A stretch of DNA of 7,487 nucleotides from JBOFDK01 sp051650305 (lineage in GTDB: Bacteria > Bacillota > Clostridia > Lachnospirales > Cellulosilyticaceae): contig JBOFIT010000190.1 in the NCBI GenBank assembly GCA_051650305.1, positions 1 through 7,487 of the forward strand. Direction: 5' to 3'. The translations under genes were made by a program, and so were the position numbers. Below, piece after piece: positions 6,147 through 7,487 of this stretch (the stretch's first letter is position 1; every line of letters begins with the position of its first letter). The notes beneath the pieces were generated by a model. That model saw only the letters and a program-made list of their open reading frames with translations. It did no database searches and was not told the DNA's origin.

Positions 6147-6277
6147 GAGTATTTAAGCATTATGCCCAATGCTAAGCTTTAGTTGTAAAAGCAAACAACA
6201 AAATACTTCCAACAAAACCGTTGTTATCTATCAAATTTTGTGTGCAATAATTATATAAAAACGAGAGAATTGAATAA

Positions 6278-6309
6278 AATCCATGTATGTTTTCACAATA
6301 ATCCATGTA
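6278..6309 (+). repeat. two exact 10-bp direct repeats, possible operator
   Basis: AATCCATGTA occurs at 6278-6287 and again at 6300-6309. The copies are separated by 12 bp, so their centres are 22 bp apart, about two helical turns on the same DNA face. Such tandem sites are typical of dimeric or paired response regulators; LytTR-type regulators, for example, use about 9-bp repeats with 12-bp gaps. The repeat sequence itself does not clearly match a known consensus. The pair ends just upstream of a candidate promoter lacking a -35 box. Confidence 0.45.
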
Positions 6310-6333
6310 GAAATAGTGGTTATTGGTTTAATA

Positions 6334-6339
6334 TATACA
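6334..6339 (+). promoter_or_regulatory. candidate -10 box of the foldase operon
   Basis: TATACA (6334-6339) is the best-placed -10 candidate, giving a start near 6346 and a leader of about 20 nt before the ATG at 6366. The expected -35 position (about 6311-6316, AAATAG) does not match consensus, which would fit an activator-dependent promoter using the direct repeats that end at 6309. Confidence is low because the region is AT-rich. Confidence 0.28.
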
Positions 6340-6365
6340 AAAAGACGTTGAGAGGAGTGAAGAAA

Positions 6366-7400
6366 ATGGTTTACAGTTTAAAAACAAAACTTATAGGGTG
6401 TGGTCTGGGGATAGCTGCTCTAACGTTTTGTATCGGGCATACGAGAAACTTTATGGTAGATGTCAATGGTCATAAAGTAAATAAAGCTGAATACATGCAT
6501 TATGTCGAACAGGGCAAGAGTGCAGTTTATAATCACTTTTATCATACCTATGGAGTACAAGCAGGTGAGCTTGAGTGGAACAAGGACTACGGAGAGGGCA
6601 AACCGATTGATCAATTAATAGAGAACTGCACCACACAGGTGGTTGCAAACAACTTAGTATGGCAAGTAGCTTATGAAAAAGGTATTACAGACTACTATGC
6701 TTTTGAAGATTTCGAAAAAGTATGGGAGCAAGAGATGGTGCGTAGGCAAAAAGCCCATCAAGCAGGCGAGATTGTCTATGGTCCATTAGAAATGCGTCTT
6801 ATGGAATACTATGATTATGCACTATCGGATTTGAAATCTAGGGTCATGGATGCAGTCTGGGAAGAGGTAGATTATACGGATGAACAGTTGGAGCAGTATT
6901 ATGAGACAATCAAGCAAGAAGCCTATGTAAGGGATAAACAAATGAAAGGGATCAAGCTTTCAGTAGCAAATGACATCACCAAAGAGGCCCCTGAAGTATT
7001 AGCGTCAATCACAAAGACGTTACTTCAAGCCGATGATGTGATGGCGGCCATTCAAGCAGTCGAAAGAGAAGGCAGTGTTGACGTGACTGAAGTTGTTTTT
7101 AATGCTGAGACAGCAAGAATGGATGCGATGAAGCAACCAGAAATGAGAGCTTATGCACTTACTATGGAAGTTGGTGAGATCTCCCCTACATTTGTCAATG
7201 ATATATCCACAGACATCATTGTAGCGACAGAAGTAGATGAAGAAGGGTATTACAGTTTTGAAGAAATGAAGGAGGCGGTCAAACAAACGTGTAAGGAGCA
7301 AGTATTTGATGCCTATATGGCAAAAGTAGCAACAAATACAGCGGTAGCAATGAATGAGCATGCCATCAAAAAAAATATCTGGGAGGATTTAAATGATTAG
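6366..7400 (+). CDS. membrane-anchored SurA/PrsA-like peptidyl-prolyl isomerase-type foldase
   Basis: This 344-residue protein resembles extracytoplasmic foldases of the SurA/PrsA type. A short basic N-terminus and one hydrophobic segment (about 9-25) act as signal or anchor; C12 lies at the front of this segment, not after it, so it is not a convincing lipoprotein cysteine. Residues 30-160 resemble a SurA-like N-terminal chaperone region: VNGHKVNKAEY start, then long helices rich in Glu, Tyr and Gln. Residues 190-300 are at the position of a parvulin domain, ending in VGEISPTFVNDI...IIVATEVDEEGYYSFEEMKEAV, which matches the end of parvulin domains and the following helix. Typical parvulin catalytic His residues are not obvious, so activity may be reduced. 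The start at 6366 is supported by AGAGGAG (6351-6357). The stop codon overlaps the next gene's start by 8 bp. Confidence 0.72.
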   Translation: MVYSLKTKLIGCGLGIAALTFCIGHTRNFMVDVNGHKVNKAEYMHYVEQGKSAVYNHFYHTYGVQAGELEWNKDYGEGKPIDQLIENCTTQVVANNLVWQVAYEKGITDYYAFEDFEKVWEQEMVRRQKAHQAGEIVYGPLEMRLMEYYDYALSDLKSRVMDAVWEEVDYTDEQLEQYYETIKQEAYVRDKQMKGIKLSVANDITKEAPEVLASITKTLLQADDVMAAIQAVEREGSVDVTEVVFNAETARMDAMKQPEMRAYALTMEVGEISPTFVNDISTDIIVATEVDEEGYYSFEEMKEAVKQTCKEQVFDAYMAKVATNTAVAMNEHAIKKNIWEDLND

Positions 7401-7487
7401 GAAACTATCTAGAAAACTATCTTTAATCTTAGCATTTTGTATGATGTTAACCTGTATCAATCCAAATGTTGCAGTCGTTTATGCACA
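7393..7487 (+). CDS. secreted protein, N-terminal signal peptide only (cut by window end)
   Basis: The ATG at 7393 begins a frame open to the window edge, with 31 codons visible. They encode a classic signal peptide: a basic n-region with Arg and Lys (MIRKLSRKL), a hydrophobic core (SLILAFCMML through the following residues) and a likely type I signal peptidase site after VVYA. GGGAGG (7381-7386), inside the end of the foldase gene, is its ribosome binding site at 6-nt spacing. The frame overlaps the foldase stop codon by 8 bp, so translation is probably coupled. The double-basic n-region and long h-region are common in large exported enzymes and surface proteins of Clostridia, but the mature protein is outside the window and its function cannot be stated. 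Confidence 0.82.
   Translation, partial: MIRKLSRKLSLILAFCMMLTCINPNVAVVYA

Larger units (their letters stand above)
6147..6365 (+). other. intergenic region upstream of the foldase gene
   Basis: Together with the terminator this forms a 312-base gap without a supported gene. It holds a small perfect hairpin (AGCATT 6156-6161 with AATGCT 6168-6173, no T tract), the pair of direct repeats at 6278-6309, a candidate -10 box at 6334-6339 and the foldase ribosome binding site (AGAGGAG, 6351-6357). The foldase frame is open upstream to an ATG at 6240, but that stretch has no ribosome binding site and no typical protein character. Confidence 0.6.

Noticed and set aside
6240..6365. Upstream extension of the foldase frame from an ATG at 6240
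   Set aside because: No ribosome binding site precedes it, the added residues do not look like a signal peptide, and AGAGGAG sits correctly before the ATG at 6366, followed by a normal anchor segment.
6396..6401. Possible lipobox cysteine (LIGC, residues 9-12) in the foldase
   Set aside because: The hydrophobic segment follows the cysteine instead of preceding it, so signal peptidase II processing is unlikely.
7020..7361. Minus-strand Cys/His-rich open frame of 113 codons
   Set aside because: It lies fully antisense to the foldase gene; the apparent Cys/His richness is a by-product of the opposite-strand codons, and no ribosome binding site supports it.
1..7487. CRISPR array, insertion sequence, phage or defence island
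   Set aside because: No regularly spaced repeats, transposase, integrase, nuclease or helicase signatures were found on either strand.

Overview
The window is AT-rich DNA from a low-GC Gram-positive bacterium, most likely an anaerobic member of the Clostridia (Lachnospirales-like). The assignment rests on strong AGGAGG-type ribosome binding sites, the miaA-hfq-ynbB neighbourhood, a DUF6054 protein and exported proteins with Gram-positive signal peptides. It is inferred from protein and gene-order character, not from a database match.

Left part (1-4397, plus strand): the 3' end of miaA (tRNA dimethylallyltransferase), then hfq (RNA chaperone) with its own promoter and a strong terminator. Three little-known genes follow: a DUF6054 protein, an unrecognised 183-residue protein and a probable class I SAM-dependent methyltransferase-like protein. 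Next is a PLP-dependent methionine gamma-lyase-family gene (ynbB type) with a near-consensus promoter inside the end of the methyltransferase gene and a hairpin in its leader. In many Firmicutes miaA, hfq and ynbB are close neighbours; here a three-gene block separates hfq from ynbB.

Middle part (4362-5115): a bidirectional terminator separates ynbB from a convergent minus-strand gene for a small exported helical protein. That gene's promoter lies close to the oppositely directed promoter of a single tRNA-Val(GAC) gene. The tRNA folds well but has C instead of the nearly invariant U at position 33, next to the anticodon, which is the most unusual single base in the window.

Right part (5289-7487, plus strand): a two-gene unit encodes a small two-helix membrane protein with a His-rich tail and a Nudix hydrolase with a perfect Nudix box, closed by a strong terminator. 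After a 312-base gap that contains a pair of exact 10-bp direct repeats 22 bp apart comes a membrane-anchored SurA/PrsA-like foldase-type protein. Its stop codon overlaps the start of a further gene, cut by the window end, that begins with a clear signal peptide. The pair looks like a dedicated chaperone with a secreted client.

No CRISPR array, insertion sequence, phage gene or recognisable defence system is visible. The best candidates for new biology are the C33 tRNA, the foldase/secreted-protein pair with its possible upstream operator, the three-gene block after hfq and the ynbB leader hairpin.
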